DNA of 47,577 nucleotides, from assembly GCA_902632055.1 (NCBI GenBank), contig CACPAS010000007.1:1-47577 (forward strand), written 5' to 3'. The notes under the pieces are model-generated. The model worked only from the letters and a program-made list of their open reading frames with translations. It did not search any database and was not told the DNA's origin. Shown piece by piece: positions 8,954 through 20,621 of the stretch. This DNA is from an uncultured OCS116 cluster bacterium. Lineage in GTDB: Bacteria; Pseudomonadota; Alphaproteobacteria; Rhizobiales; TMED25. Numbering within the stretch: the first letter of the stretch is position 1; each line of letters begins with the position of its first letter. A program made the position numbers and the translations under genes.

Positions 8954-10399
8954 ATGAAGCTTGATAGGCTATTATGCTCAAAGGAGTTAGAGAATCTTAA
9001 CTCCAATCCAATTATAACTGATATATGCTCGGATAGCAGATTAGTAAGAAATGGAAATTTATTTCTTCTTCTCGAAAGAAATACACAACTGCAGGAGCAA
9101 TATGTCAAAGAAGCTGTTAGCAACGGTGCATCTTGTGTTATCACGCCAAAAGAATTTAGATCTGATAGCTCTTTACTGAATATTCCAATTGTAAGGGTAG
9201 ACTCAGTTCGAAAAACATTATCACAGGTAAGTTCCAAATATTATCCAAAAAAGCCTAATAATATATTGGCAATTACTGGTACAAATGGAAAAACTTCTGT
9301 TACGAAATTAACAGAGGAAATATGGCAATTGATGGGTATTAAATCTGCTTCTATTGGAACCTTGGGTAACTCAGCTGATAAAATGTCGAGTACACTAACG
9401 ACACCAGAGCCCATCTCGCTGCACAAGCAGCTAAATGCTCTTGCTTCGGATGGTTTCCATAATTTGGTAATTGAAGCATCAAGCCATGGACTTGATCAAT
9501 TCAGAATTGATTCATTAGATATATCTGGGGCAGCATTTACTAGTTTCTCGCGTGATCATTTGGATTATCACAGTAGTATGGATTTGTACTTTAGATCAAA
9601 AAGTAGGCTGTTTACCCACCTTATCAGTCAAAAGGGAACAGTAGTGATAAATATGATCAATATACCATCACGGTATTATAATTTTATAGACTCTATCAAA
9701 GCTGAAAATATAATCACAATCGACAACAAAAATGCAACAATTTCTATTTTGGATACTAAAAGAGGAGAGAATAATAACATTGAACTCCAAGTAGATTTAT
9801 CTGGCAATAAAATGATTGTTATGACACCATTTAAAGCTTCATTTCAAGCTATAAATTCTTTAATAGCAGGCTGTATGGCAACAATTAATACAGATATCTC
9901 AATTCCAGAGGCATTCGCATCGATTGAGAGATTGAGTGATGTAAAAGGCAGATTGGAGTGTGTTGCAAGTATAAATAATAATAATATCTATATTGATTAT
10001 GCTCACACGCCAAATGCTATGAAGTCGGCACTCGAAGCTATAAAATCGATAACAAAAAATAGACTAATTATTGTTTTTGGCGCGGGTGGGGATAGAGATA
10101 AAGGTAAACGAAGGATTATGAGTGATGTCGCAGATAAGTATGCTGACCTAATTATTATTACAGACGATAATCCAAGATTTGAAGATCCAAATTTGATCCG
10201 AAAACAATTAATGAAGCAGTCAAAAAAATATATAGAGATTGCTAATCGTGAGGAGGCTATAAGTTACGCAATTTCTCTTCTATCATCGCAAGATAACCTC
10301 GTCATATGTGGTAAAGGTCACGAAGAGTATATGATCTATGGCAAAGAAAAAATATTTTTTTCGGATCATAAAATTGTTGAGCAAACTATAAAGAAATAG
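8954..10399 (+). CDS. murE: UDP-N-acetylmuramoyl-tripeptide synthetase (MurE)
   Basis: ITGTNGKTSV, TTPEP, EASSHGLDQFR, DYAHTPNAM, FGAGGDRDKGKR, TDDNPRFEDP. Confidence 0.95.
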   Translation: MKLDRLLCSKELENLNSNPIITDICSDSRLVRNGNLFLLLERNTQLQEQYVKEAVSNGASCVITPKEFRSDSSLLNIPIVRVDSVRKTLSQVSSKYYPKKPNNILAITGTNGKTSVTKLTEEIWQLMGIKSASIGTLGNSADKMSSTLTTPEPISLHKQLNALASDGFHNLVIEASSHGLDQFRIDSLDISGAAFTSFSRDHLDYHSSMDLYFRSKSRLFTHLISQKGTVVINMINIPSRYYNFIDSIKAENIITIDNKNATISILDTKRGENNNIELQVDLSGNKMIVMTPFKASFQAINSLIAGCMATINTDISIPEAFASIERLSDVKGRLECVASINNNNIYIDYAHTPNAMKSALEAIKSITKNRLIIVFGAGGDRDKGKRRIMSDVADKYADLIIITDDNPRFEDPNLIRKQLMKQSKKYIEIANREEAISYAISLLSSQDNLVICGKGHEEYMIYGKEKIFFSDHKIVEQTIKK

Positions 10400-10405
10400 A
10401 GTTAA

Positions 10406-11827
10406 ATGAACGATAATTACAGGATAAATTGTAACTTTGATTGTTTAAGTTCGATAAATATTATTGATAAAAAAAGTAATATATTACTTAATAGTGATGA
10501 ATATAACATATCCACCGATAGCAGATCTATTAAGGAAAATGATATATTCATAGCTCTAAAGGGTAAAAATTCAGACGGGCATAATTTTTTATTGCAAGCT
10601 TTTCAGAATGGTGCATCTGTGGCAATAATTTCTGAAAAAAAATTTTTTGAAGAATTAAATTTTCCACTGATTCTTGTGCAAGACACATTTTGCACTCTGT
10701 CAACAATAGCGAACTATAATTTTAAAGATCTAAAGCCTCTCAAAATAGCTATTACGGGGAGTGTAGGTAAAACAACAACCAAGGACTACTTGAATAATGT
10801 CCTATCATATTATGAACCAACATTTTCTGCACCTGAGTCATTCAATAACGAATTAGGTATTACGTTAGCAAAAGCAAAATTATCCAAGGTGGATAAGTAT
10901 GCGATTTTTGAGGTAGGAATGAATATGAAAGATGAAATACGCTATTTATCAAACCTTATAAATCCCGATATTTCTATTATTACAAATATTGGTGAGGCGC
11001 ATATTGGAAATTTGGGTAGTAAAGAGAATATTGCAATTGAAAAGTCAAGTATCATTGAAGGAATGTCTCGTGATGGAATTGTTCTGCTGCCTCGTGATGA
11101 CGAATACTTCGAATTATTACGAAAAAATGTGTTGAGTAAAAAGTTAAAGTACATAACCTTTGGTCACTCAAATAAATCAGATATTCAAATTAGTAAAATG
11201 ACGCGGGGGAGTGACGGAGTTTTCATAGAATTTAGAGTATTTGGGGAGGTATTTAAAGCACATTCAAATTTGCAAAATATAAGTATCTTAAATAACTATC
11301 TTCCAGTTCTAGGTATTGCAAACATACTAAATTATGATCTTGATGAGGTACTAAAAAATATTGTGACATCAAAGGTGCATGAATCTAGATGGCAGGAATT
11401 AGATTTTGAATTGAATTGCAGGCAGGTAAAATTGATTGATGATACCTATAATGCAAGCCCAACGTCAATGTTTGAAGCAATTAAAGCAATCGATGAATAT
11501 AAAAGCGAGCAAATCATTCGAAAAATTATTATTATTGGTGATATGCTTGAGTTGGGGGATTTCAGTGAGGAGTATCATCTAAAATTGGTAAATCTCATAA
11601 ATAAGACGAATATTGATCAAGTATATTTCTGCGGAGAGTGTCTAACTTCTCTTTTTGATATGGTCTCATCAAAAAAAAGGAAAAAACAATTCGGGTCTAT
11701 TAGTGATTTTTGCTCAATTGAAGATTTTAGGCTGGTTGGAGGTGATTTAATATTTATCAAGGGTGGAAATAAGATAGGCTTAAATAAATTAGTTCAGGAA
11801 TTTATTAATTATTTGAGATTATCATAA
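10406..11827 (+). CDS. murF: UDP-N-acetylmuramoyl-tripeptide--D-alanyl-D-alanine ligase (MurF)
   Basis: [55 protein letters not shown]. Confidence 0.95.
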   Translation: MNDNYRINCNFDCLSSINIIDKKSNILLNSDEYNISTDSRSIKENDIFIALKGKNSDGHNFLLQAFQNGASVAIISEKKFFEELNFPLILVQDTFCTLSTIANYNFKDLKPLKIAITGSVGKTTTKDYLNNVLSYYEPTFSAPESFNNELGITLAKAKLSKVDKYAIFEVGMNMKDEIRYLSNLINPDISIITNIGEAHIGNLGSKENIAIEKSSIIEGMSRDGIVLLPRDDEYFELLRKNVLSKKLKYITFGHSNKSDIQISKMTRGSDGVFIEFRVFGEVFKAHSNLQNISILNNYLPVLGIANILNYDLDEVLKNIVTSKVHESRWQELDFELNCRQVKLIDDTYNASPTSMFEAIKAIDEYKSEQIIRKIIIIGDMLELGDFSEEYHLKLVNLINKTNIDQVYFCGECLTSLFDMVSSKKRKKQFGSISDFCSIEDFRLVGGDLIFIKGGNKIGLNKLVQEFINYLRLS

Positions 11828-11849
11828 CAATTCAATAGGAAATTTTGAT

Positions 11850-12935
11850 ATGCTGATTTTATTAATTGACGAACTACTTAGTTTTTTTCCTCTACTAAAT
11901 GCATTTGCTTACATCAGTACAAGAACAGTTGCAGCAACTTTTACATCAGGTTTAATAGTTTTTCTTTTCAGCCCCCCGATTATTAGATATTTCAAAAAGC
12001 ACCAAAAGAATGGTCAGCCAATAAGAGCTGATGGTCCAAAAAGACATATAATTGAGAAATCAGGCACTCCAACGATGGGAGGCGTCATAATTTTGCTTGG
12101 CGTAATTGTTTCCTCTCTGCTTTGGGCTGATTTATCTAACAAATACATATGGGTTGTAGGTTTCGTTGCATTATTTTTTGGCTTAATTGGACTTTATGAT
12201 GATTATCTTAAAGTATTTAATTCATCTTCGAATGGATTGGCTAGCTTTTACAAAATACTATTACAGACGATTATATCTATAATTGCAGTATTTTTTCTAA
12301 CAACGTATATTGCGGATTTTCATCCAGTATTATTTGTCCCTTTTTTAAAGGACTTTTCAATTAACCTTGGTATATTTTTTGTTATTTTTTCAACCCTAGT
12401 CATTGTTGGATCAAGCAATTCTGTGAATCTGACTGATGGTCTCGATGGACTGGCGATAATGCCAGTTATGATAGCAATTGGGAGTTTTGGCTTAATAGCA
12501 TACTTAACGGGGAATATTCTTTTTTCTGAATATCTGAATATACAATACATGCCTGGTTCAGGTGAACTAGCAATTATCTGTGGCGCTGTTATTGGAGCTG
12601 GTATCGGCTTCTTGTGGTATAACGCACCTCCTGCAATGATTTTTATGGGAGATACTGGATCATTATCACTTGGCTCTATAATTGGAATTATTGCAGTTAT
12701 AACAAAGCACGAGTTTGTTCTACTAATAATTGGGGGTCTTTTTGTTTTAGAGGCAACATCCGTGATTGTGCAAGTAATTAGTTTTAGGTTAACAGGGAAA
12801 CGTATCTTCAAAATGGCACCATTACACCATCACTTTGAACAAAAAGGTTGGAGTGAACCCACAATTGTAATTCGTTTTTGGATAATATCATTAATCCTAG
12901 CATTGATAGGCTTACTAACATTAAAACTTAGATAG
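11850..12935 (+). CDS. mraY: Phospho-N-acetylmuramoyl-pentapeptide-transferase (MraY)
   Basis: [57 protein letters not shown]. Confidence 0.97.
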   Translation: MLILLIDELLSFFPLLNAFAYISTRTVAATFTSGLIVFLFSPPIIRYFKKHQKNGQPIRADGPKRHIIEKSGTPTMGGVIILLGVIVSSLLWADLSNKYIWVVGFVALFFGLIGLYDDYLKVFNSSSNGLASFYKILLQTIISIIAVFFLTTYIADFHPVLFVPFLKDFSINLGIFFVIFSTLVIVGSSNSVNLTDGLDGLAIMPVMIAIGSFGLIAYLTGNILFSEYLNIQYMPGSGELAIICGAVIGAGIGFLWYNAPPAMIFMGDTGSLSLGSIIGIIAVITKHEFVLLIIGGLFVLEATSVIVQVISFRLTGKRIFKMAPLHHHFEQKGWSEPTIVIRFWIISLILALIGLLTLKLR

Positions 12936-12948
12936 GATTGAATACAAA

Positions 12949-14340
12949 ATGATTCCATTAACACACTGTAAAAATAAAAAAATATTTGTACTCGGATTGG
13001 GATTATCAGGCGACAGTGCGATCCGGGCCCTAGAAGAAGGTGGTGCAGTTATATCTGCATGGGACGATGAGTATCAAGTCAGAAAAAAAAATATTGGGCA
13101 AGGAAGAAATATTATAAATCCTCAAGAAGTTTCTATGGAAGATCTTGATGCAGTTATTTTAAGTCCTGGTATAGATACTGAAAAATCACCTCAAAAAAGT
13201 TTCATTTGTGAAGCCAAAAGGAAAAAAAAGCCAGTGATCTGTGACGTACAGCTTTTCATGGATGAAATAACTCACAGAAATAGAAATGATAAAATTATAA
13301 TGTTGACTGGAACAAATGGTAAATCGACTACCGTAATGATGATTTACCACATTTTAAAGAAACTTGGAAAAAACGTCCAGGTTGGGGGTAATATTGGTTC
13401 AAGAGGGGTGTTAGATTTTGAACTAGATACTCGAGACATAATATTTATTATAGAACTTTCTTCATATCAGATAGAATTATCACCAGATATAAAGCCCGAT
13501 ATTGCAATGCTGCTTAATATCAGCCCTGATCATCTTGATAGACATGGCTCAATGGATAAGTACACAAGTATTAAATTTGATATTTTTAAAAACCAGAATG
13601 AAGATGATGTTTCAATAATTGGATTGGATGGGGACACAATATCTAATGAATTAAAAAAAAGAAATTTTGAAAGTAATTTAATTACATACAGAGATAATAA
13701 TGCAGGTGAAAACAAAATTGCTGAACTATACTGTGATGGCAAGGTAATTAAATATAATATTCAAGAGCAGTTAAACTCCCGAATGATTACCCATCCTGCC
13801 AATATTACCGCATGCGTCGCATGCTTATATGCAATGAAAATTGATTATAATTTTTATTGTGCATATTTCGATAGTTTTAGAGGACTGCGTCATAGAAATG
13901 AATTTATTCAAGAATATAAGAATATTCAATATATCAATGATAGTAAGGCAACAAACGCGGATGCCACAAAACAAGCCTTGACTTTGTATGATAATATTTA
14001 CTGGATACTAGGTGGTATTGAGAAACATGGTGGAATATCGCAGATCACTGGATATTTTTCACAAATAAAGAAAGCATATTTAATCGGTGAATCAGCTGAC
14101 TCGTTGGGTATAACTTTACTCCATTCAAAAATTGATTATGAAAATTGTATTACGTTGAGAAATGCTATCAAAAAGTCAACCGATGATGCTGAAAAGTCTA
14201 AATCAAAAGTAACTATTTTATTTTCACCATCATGCGCATCCTTTGACCAATATAAAAATTTTGAGGAAAGAGGCATGGAATTCACAAATATCGTCAGAGA
14301 ATTAGTTAAGGAAAGAAATGAGATTAAGCAGATCAACTAA
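12949..14340 (+). CDS. murD: UDP-N-acetylmuramoylalanine--D-glutamate ligase (MurD)
   Basis: LGLGLSGDSAIRAL, LTGTNGKSTTV, ELSSYQIE, NISPDHLDRHGSM, NDSKATNADAT, GGIEKHGG, FSPSCASFDQYKNFEERG. Confidence 0.96.
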   Translation: MIPLTHCKNKKIFVLGLGLSGDSAIRALEEGGAVISAWDDEYQVRKKNIGQGRNIINPQEVSMEDLDAVILSPGIDTEKSPQKSFICEAKRKKKPVICDVQLFMDEITHRNRNDKIIMLTGTNGKSTTVMMIYHILKKLGKNVQVGGNIGSRGVLDFELDTRDIIFIIELSSYQIELSPDIKPDIAMLLNISPDHLDRHGSMDKYTSIKFDIFKNQNEDDVSIIGLDGDTISNELKKRNFESNLITYRDNNAGENKIAELYCDGKVIKYNIQEQLNSRMITHPANITACVACLYAMKIDYNFYCAYFDSFRGLRHRNEFIQEYKNIQYINDSKATNADATKQALTLYDNIYWILGGIEKHGGISQITGYFSQIKKAYLIGESADSLGITLLHSKIDYENCITLRNAIKKSTDDAEKSKSKVTILFSPSCASFDQYKNFEERGMEFTNIVRELVKERNEIKQIN

Positions 14341-15463
14341 ATCAGTAATATCCGATTGGTGGTGGACAATTGATAGGGTTCAGTTAAGCGCCATCTTGAT
14401 TCTCATTATTTTTGGAATAGTGTTAAATTTGGCAGCGAGTCCGCCAATTGCTGAAAGATTGAATTATAGTGACCAATATTATTTTGTAAAAAAACAATTT
14501 ATATTTTTATTGTTTGGTGCTTTGATAACAATATTCTTTTCATTCCTAAACGCCCGAAATATACGTAGGTTATGCCTATTTATTTTCACAATATCACTTA
14601 TTTCAATATTTTTTATTAATATTTTTGGGGCAGAAATTAAGGGTGCGACAAGATGGATGGATCTGGGACTAATTTCATTGCAGCCATCAGAATTTGCGAA
14701 GCCTGCTTTTATTGTTTTAATATCTTGGTTGATGTCAGAATCGGTAACAAAGAACGTGCCTGGAAAATCATTGTCATTTGTAATATATATACTTTTCATT
14801 ATGGGTTTGATTTTACAACCTGATATTGGCCAAGCAATATTAGTAACCCTCACAGCTTCTATAATTTATTTTATATCGGGAATGCCTCTGATTATTGGTG
14901 TTGTAATTTTTTTCTTGTCACTCACTGGTATAGCGCTTTCCTATATATATATTGATCATTTTACTCAGCGTTTAAATATTTTCTTAAACCCAACACTGGG
15001 CGATACATATCAGATCGATACCGCATATAACGCAATAATAAATGGCGGTTGGTTTGGTGTTGGGCCCGGTGAAGGAACAATTAAGAATATACTTCCAGAC
15101 GCTCATACAGATTTCATCTTCGCGGTAGCGGCTGAAGAGTTTGGATTGATCTCATGCTTTATTCTTATATTTTTGTTTGCATTTATAATTTTTAGAGGTG
15201 TTAAAAGATCAATAAATCAACAAAATTTATTTGCAAAAATATCAACAATTGGTCTCATCTCGATAATTTGTTTACAGATGGGTATAAATATTGCGGTAAA
15301 TCTGGGCATTGTACCGACAAAAGGGATGACGCTACCATTTATCTCATATGGAGGCTCTTCAGTAATCTCTATTGCAATAACATTTGGGCTCGTTCTTGCA
15401 TTTACCAGGCAAAAGAAAACTAATTTTGAATACTCATCACGTAAGGTGAGTTTTCAAAGCTGA
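14318..15463 (+). CDS. ftsW: Peptidoglycan polymerase/lipid II flippase FtsW (SEDS family)
   Basis: Polytopic; GATRWMDLG, QPSEFAKPA, QPDIGQA, LPDAHTDFIFAVAAEEFG, PFISYGGSS. Overlaps murD by 23 nt. Confidence 0.95.
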   Translation: MRLSRSTKSVISDWWWTIDRVQLSAILILIIFGIVLNLAASPPIAERLNYSDQYYFVKKQFIFLLFGALITIFFSFLNARNIRRLCLFIFTISLISIFFINIFGAEIKGATRWMDLGLISLQPSEFAKPAFIVLISWLMSESVTKNVPGKSLSFVIYILFIMGLILQPDIGQAILVTLTASIIYFISGMPLIIGVVIFFLSLTGIALSYIYIDHFTQRLNIFLNPTLGDTYQIDTAYNAIINGGWFGVGPGEGTIKNILPDAHTDFIFAVAAEEFGLISCFILIFLFAFIIFRGVKRSINQQNLFAKISTIGLISIICLQMGINIAVNLGIVPTKGMTLPFISYGGSSVISIAITFGLVLAFTRQKKTNFEYSSRKVSFQS

Positions 15464-15478
15464 CTGGAGATATTAGAT

Positions 15479-16573
15479 ATGAAAAAGAGATCAATTGTGT
15501 TGGTATGCGGTGGGTCAGGTGGTCACATCAATCCTGCAATATCTCTTTACGAGGAGCTAACTATAAATGATCCCGATCTTGTTATTAATTTTTTTAGTGA
15601 CAGGAGAGGGCAGCTTTATCTTAAAGAGCTAAAAAATGCTAATATTACAAAGATAACATCATCATCACCATTTCGAGGTGATTTAAATTCAAAGTTATTT
15701 TTTTTATTATATCTTTCAATTGGTTTTATTCAGTCTATTTATGAACTCATAAGATTTAGGCCAAGATTAATAGTTTGTTTTGGAGGTTATACAACAATTC
15801 CTACAGCTGTCGCGGCTTATTTATTAAAGATTCCAGTGATTATTCATGAGCAAAATGCTGTTATGGGTAGAGCTAATAGATTCATATCATATTTTGCTGA
15901 GTTAATTTTATTATCATTTGAGAACACAGAAAATATCAGACAAAAACAAAAAAGAAACTCTATTTTTACGGGATTACCGCTAAGGGATCGGATTACGCAA
16001 TGCAAATCAAACGGCAACAGAGAAGAAAGTTCGATAAATATTCTTGTTGTTGGGGGAAGTCAGGGAGCAAAAATATTTACGGATTTAATACCGGATGCTT
16101 TGAGATATTTACCAAGAGAATTAAAAGATAGGCTAAAAATTTATCAAAATTGTGTTGAGTCTCATAAGGTGCTATTGAAAAAAAAATATCAAGAAATTGG
16201 AGCAGAATTTGAAATCAGGCCATACTTTTCAAATATTGGGAGCATAATGCAGAGAGTGGACATCATCATATCACGAGCAGGAGCGAATACAATTTTTGAG
16301 ATTTGTTCGATTGGTAAGCCCTCTATTCTGATCCCATTACAAAACTCAATTGACCAAGATCAAATAAAAAATGCCAAATTTTTTTATGATAAGGGGGCAT
16401 GTCTGATATTTGACGAAGGGGAGAGCAATCCGGAGGGATTATCAAATATGATAATTAATTTAATTTCAAATAAGACTGAAAGAATTAAAATTGCTGAGAA
16501 AGCGAGAAAGATTGGAAAAACAAAATCTAGAAAGATATTTGTAAAGTTATTAGATAAATATTTATCAGAATGA
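15479..16573 (+). CDS. murG: UDP-GlcNAc--undecaprenyl-pyrophosphoryl-MurNAc-pentapeptide transferase (MurG)
   Basis: CGGSGGHINPA, GFGGYTT-like FGGYTTIP, IHEQNAVMGRANR, VVGGSQGAKIF, SRAGANTIFEI. Confidence 0.96.
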   Translation: MKKRSIVLVCGGSGGHINPAISLYEELTINDPDLVINFFSDRRGQLYLKELKNANITKITSSSPFRGDLNSKLFFLLYLSIGFIQSIYELIRFRPRLIVCFGGYTTIPTAVAAYLLKIPVIIHEQNAVMGRANRFISYFAELILLSFENTENIRQKQKRNSIFTGLPLRDRITQCKSNGNREESSINILVVGGSQGAKIFTDLIPDALRYLPRELKDRLKIYQNCVESHKVLLKKKYQEIGAEFEIRPYFSNIGSIMQRVDIIISRAGANTIFEICSIGKPSILIPLQNSIDQDQIKNAKFFYDKGACLIFDEGESNPEGLSNMIINLISNKTERIKIAEKARKIGKTKSRKIFVKLLDKYLSE

Positions 16574-17961
16574 TTGAAAATTATAGCAACAAGAATTCAT
16601 CAATAATTCATTTCATTGGCATAGGGGGGATTGGACTATCTGCCATTGCAAAATTATGCATGTATAGTGGATACAATGTTCAAGGAAGTGATATTAAGAA
16701 TAGTGATATACTTCAGAGTCTCAAGGAAACCGGCATCAGAGTATTTGTTGGGCATGATTATTGTAATATAAATACTAAAGTTGAAAAAGTTATATACTCA
16801 TCGGCAATAGACAAAGACAATCCTGAATTCATTGCAGCAAAAGATCTCAACATCCCAATTTATACTAGGGCCCAGATGCTTGCAGAAATTATGCAAAAAA
16901 AGAAGTCTATCTGTATTTCCGGTACCCATGGAAAGACAACATGTACATCAATGACGTCTTGGATATTATCTGAAGGTATCAAAAAACCGACTACCTTGAT
17001 TGGTGGTATTGATTATTCTTTTAAATCAAATTTACAGGTAGGAGATGGTGATTGGATGGTTGTTGAAGCGGATGAGTCCGATAAAACATTTTTATCATTA
17101 CCATCTGATATTTCAGTTATTACAAATATTGACGACGACCACATGGAGAACTACAGTACCATGCAGAATGTTAAAGCGTCATTTTTGAGTTTTGCAAATA
17201 ATATAAATGATGGTGGGTATTTCATATATTTTAGAGATGATCCTATTGCGTCAAAAGTTTTTAGTAATTTTAAATCGAACAATATGATAAGTTATGGTAC
17301 TGATAAGGACTCACACATTGTAATAAAAAATATACAGAAATTACCTTTCGGTCACAAATTCCATTTGTCAGGATCCATAGATAAAAAAAAATATAATTTG
17401 AGACTCACAATAAATAGGCCTGGAATTTATAACGTTTGGAACTCTACTGCTGCAGTGATAATTGCCTTACTGCATGGAATAGCTGAAGAAAAAATTATTG
17501 ATCAATTAGCAAAATATCAGGGGGTATATCGAAGGTTTTCCAGTATCATTGAAAAGAGTGGTGTAAAATATTTCGATGACTATGCTCATCATCCAACAGA
17601 AATAGATCAGTTATTATTATCTGCAAAAGAAGAGGCCGCGAATAAGGTTGTGACGATTTTTCAGCCTCATAGGTTCAGCCGAATCCATTCGTTATATGAT
17701 AGTTTCTGCACTTCATTTAAGCACACAGATTATCTTGCAATTTTGCCAATATACGCCGCGGGTGAGGAATATAGTGGTGTGTTTGATTATGAGAAATTTG
17801 CTGAAGACATAAAGAAAAAATCAAATACGAATGTAATTATTTTATCAAGAAAACAAATAACCAAATTATTGAGAGATATTGCAAAAGATGGTGATATTGT
17901 GCTCTTCGTTGGTGCAGGTGATATTAACGAGATATCAAGAGATATTTGTAGAGAAATTTGA
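16570..17961 (+). CDS. murC: UDP-N-acetylmuramate--L-alanine ligase (MurC)
   Basis: HFIGIGGIGLSAIAK, ISGTHGKTTCTSM, EADESDKTFL, NIDDDHMENY, DDYAHHPTEI, FQPHRFSR. Confidence 0.96.
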   Translation: MIENYSNKNSSIIHFIGIGGIGLSAIAKLCMYSGYNVQGSDIKNSDILQSLKETGIRVFVGHDYCNINTKVEKVIYSSAIDKDNPEFIAAKDLNIPIYTRAQMLAEIMQKKKSICISGTHGKTTCTSMTSWILSEGIKKPTTLIGGIDYSFKSNLQVGDGDWMVVEADESDKTFLSLPSDISVITNIDDDHMENYSTMQNVKASFLSFANNINDGGYFIYFRDDPIASKVFSNFKSNNMISYGTDKDSHIVIKNIQKLPFGHKFHLSGSIDKKKYNLRLTINRPGIYNVWNSTAAVIIALLHGIAEEKIIDQLAKYQGVYRRFSSIIEKSGVKYFDDYAHHPTEIDQLLLSAKEEAANKVVTIFQPHRFSRIHSLYDSFCTSFKHTDYLAILPIYAAGEEYSGVFDYEKFAEDIKKKSNTNVIILSRKQITKLLRDIAKDGDIVLFVGAGDINEISRDICREI

Positions 17962-18908
17962 TGGTACGTTTTATGAAAAACTGGTCCGATGCTGATAAAT
18001 TGAGAGCACATTTTGATGGAAAAGTAGCTGGCTATCTTCACGCAAATTATCCAATAAAAAATATATCATGGTTCCGTGTGGGTGGGTCTGCTGAGTTGTT
18101 GTTCAAGCCAAAAGATGTTAATGATTTAAAAAGATTTCTTTTTATCAAACCGAATGATGTACCCGTTGCTATTTTGGGTGGCGTATCTAATACCCTTATA
18201 AGAGATCATGGTATAGAAGGAATTGTAATAGTTCTTGATAGAACATTCAACTATATCAAACATATAGATGTAGATATAATTGAATGCGGCGCTGGCGTGC
18301 CAAGTAAAAAAATTTCAAATTTTGCGCTAAAAAATAATCTCGGAGGCCTATCTTTTTTCAACACAATCCCTGGAACTTTCGGTGGCGCGATTAAGATGAA
18401 TTCCGGTGCCTATGGAATGGAAGTTGCGGATGTACTTGTATCCGCAAAGTTTATTGATATGGAGGGTAATGAGTACGATAGCCATACCCCAGATATAGGT
18501 TATAGTTACAGGTCTAGTAATATTCCTGATGATATGATCTGCATTTCGGCCACTTTAAAGGGATCAATGACGAATAGAGAAGAAATTATTCAAGAGATTA
18601 ATCGGCATAAGAGGCAAAGAGACTCCACACAGCCAATGAGAGAAAGGACTGGCGGGTCAACTTTTAAGAATCCTACAAATATTAAAGCATGGCAGTTAAT
18701 TAGGGATGCGGGATGCGCAGACCTTGTATCAGGCGATGCGGTTATTTCTGAATTGCATTCGAATTTTATAATCAATAAAGGTAATGCAACGGCATATGAT
18801 ATTGAGTTTTTAGGTGAAAAAGTAAGAAAGCGTGTGAAAGATAGAACAGGAATAGATCTCGAGTGGGAAATAAGAAGGATTGGCGTCGGTCCAAAAGTTG
18901 AGTTATGA
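17958..18908 (+). CDS. murB: UDP-N-acetylmuramate dehydrogenase (MurB)
   Basis: SWFRVGGSAE, LGGVSNTLIRD, NTIPGTFGGAIKMNSGAYG, GYSYRSS, GGSTFKNP, HSNFIINKGNATA. True start may be the ATG at 17961. Confidence 0.95.
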   Translation: MMVRFMKNWSDADKLRAHFDGKVAGYLHANYPIKNISWFRVGGSAELLFKPKDVNDLKRFLFIKPNDVPVAILGGVSNTLIRDHGIEGIVIVLDRTFNYIKHIDVDIIECGAGVPSKKISNFALKNNLGGLSFFNTIPGTFGGAIKMNSGAYGMEVADVLVSAKFIDMEGNEYDSHTPDIGYSYRSSNIPDDMICISATLKGSMTNREEIIQEINRHKRQRDSTQPMRERTGGSTFKNPTNIKAWQLIRDAGCADLVSGDAVISELHSNFIINKGNATAYDIEFLGEKVRKRVKDRTGIDLEWEIRRIGVGPKVEL

Positions 18909-19819
18909 ATAATTTTCCAAAAAAACAAAATATTCTGCTTCTCATGGGTGGAATATCTCCTGAAAGAGAAGTAAGTTTAGAAAGTGGAAAGGTGTGCTTG
19001 CAAGCGATAGAAGATTTAGGCTACAAGGTTCAAACACTCGATCCAGATTATAACATTATAACAAGTCTAACTGAGCTAAATTTTGATATTATTTTTAATT
19101 GCTTGCACGGGTCTTGGGGCGAGAACGGATATATACAGTCAATTTTTGAATTCCTAAATCTAAAATATACCCACTCTGGTATTCACGCGTCAGCAAATGC
19201 TATGAATAAGTTAAAATCAAAAGAAATGTTCAGGCATAGAAAAATCCCAGTCGCAAGATCCTACTCACTCGATGAAACAGATGGGAAAATCCAATTCCCT
19301 ATAATAATCAAACCTATCAATGGTGGATCAAGCGTTGATATTTATTTGATTAAGTCGCAAAATCAGTTGGACGAATTTTTTGAAAAGAATCAGTCGTCAT
19401 TGAGCTCTTTTTTTGCTGAAGATTTTGTGGATGGCGTTGATTTTACTTGCGGGGTTATTGGTGGAAACACGACGCATGTAGCAGAAATAGTCACAAGTGG
19501 TCCATTATTTGACTACAATGAGAAATATAGTTCCAATTCAGCGAAGCACATCATTCCTGCAAATCTTAAACCAAATATTTACGAAAAGATGAGAGAATAC
19601 GCTTTGGAAGCTCATGATTGCTTAGGCTGCAGGGGTGTCACTCGGGTTGATTTTAGGTATGCCGCATCGGGAAATGGAAAGCTTATATGCCTTGAAGTAA
19701 ATACTCAACCAGGAATGACAAAGAAATCTCTACTACCTGAATTAGCAAAATATTCAGGCATTTCATTTAATGAGTTAGTTGAATGGATCATAAGTGACGC
19801 TTCTTGTGGTAAATATTGA
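18905..19819 (+). CDS. ddl: D-alanine--D-alanine ligase
   Basis: LLMGGISPEREVSLESG, NCLHGSWGENG, IIKPINGGSSVD, CRGVTRVDFR, EVNTQPGMTKKSLLPE. Confidence 0.95.
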   Translation: MNNFPKKQNILLLMGGISPEREVSLESGKVCLQAIEDLGYKVQTLDPDYNIITSLTELNFDIIFNCLHGSWGENGYIQSIFEFLNLKYTHSGIHASANAMNKLKSKEMFRHRKIPVARSYSLDETDGKIQFPIIIKPINGGSSVDIYLIKSQNQLDEFFEKNQSSLSSFFAEDFVDGVDFTCGVIGGNTTHVAEIVTSGPLFDYNEKYSSNSAKHIIPANLKPNIYEKMREYALEAHDCLGCRGVTRVDFRYAASGNGKLICLEVNTQPGMTKKSLLPELAKYSGISFNELVEWIISDASCGKY

Positions 19820-19835
19820 CTTATAAGGGAAAATA

Positions 19836-20606
19836 ATGCGTCATTTCGTGTTTAGGATAATCAAGAAATTTAAATTCAGGACATGCATCATTGGTTTATC
19901 AGTCATTATCATGCTTTATTCCATGCAACATTTGCTTAAAAATTCAGAAGATATTATCAGTAGATCATTGGAATATATTAATTTAGATATAAAATTGAAG
20001 AATGTAAGAATATTAGGAATTGAAAATACAAAAGCTAGTGAGGTTGTAAATATTGTTTCTGAGCTAACGGAAATGTCACTTACAAAAATTGATTTTGAAA
20101 AAATCAGTTCAAAAATTAATAATATAGATTGGGTTAAAAGCTCTGAATTAAGAAAGATTTATCCATCAACTTTAGAGGTCAGAGTTTATGAGCATAATCC
20201 AATTGCAATATGGTTTAATGAAGGAAATAAGTTTTTGGTTGATGGAGAGTCACAAATAATTACAGAGTTAAATCCAAATAATTTTAAGAATTTAAAAGTA
20301 ATAGCAGGACCAAATGCTCTTGAGGATATACCTGCAATTATTTCTATTATAAAAAATTATCCTCAGTTCGAAAAAAAAATTAAATCACTCTTAAGGGTTG
20401 GAGATCGTCGCTGGACGATCCGATTGCATAACGGGATAACAATACATCTACCAGAAAAGAATGTAGCAAATGCTATTGAAGAGATAGAGGATTTGGACAG
20501 GAAGCATTCACTCCTAAGCAGGTATATTGAAATAATCGACATGAGGCTTCCTGACCGAATTGATATATTACCAAGCGAAGTTATGATCAATAGCTCCAAA
20601 ATATAA
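19836..20606 (+). CDS. ftsQ: Cell division protein FtsQ
   Basis: N-terminal TM, POTRA-like region ending in IDWVKSSELRKIYPSTLEVRVYEHNPIAIW; between ddl and ftsA. Confidence 0.88.
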   Translation: MRHFVFRIIKKFKFRTCIIGLSVIIMLYSMQHLLKNSEDIISRSLEYINLDIKLKNVRILGIENTKASEVVNIVSELTEMSLTKIDFEKISSKINNIDWVKSSELRKIYPSTLEVRVYEHNPIAIWFNEGNKFLVDGESQIITELNPNNFKNLKVIAGPNALEDIPAIISIIKNYPQFEKKIKSLLRVGDRRWTIRLHNGITIHLPEKNVANAIEEIEDLDRKHSLLSRYIEIIDMRLPDRIDILPSEVMINSSKI

Positions 20607-20621
20607 TATAAGAGTTTTTGT

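Noticed and set aside
6142-14853. Minus-strand ORFs inside the dcw cluster (e.g. 6450..6848, 12320..12811, 14479..14853)
   Set aside because: Fully antisense to conserved division/peptidoglycan genes; low-complexity translations.
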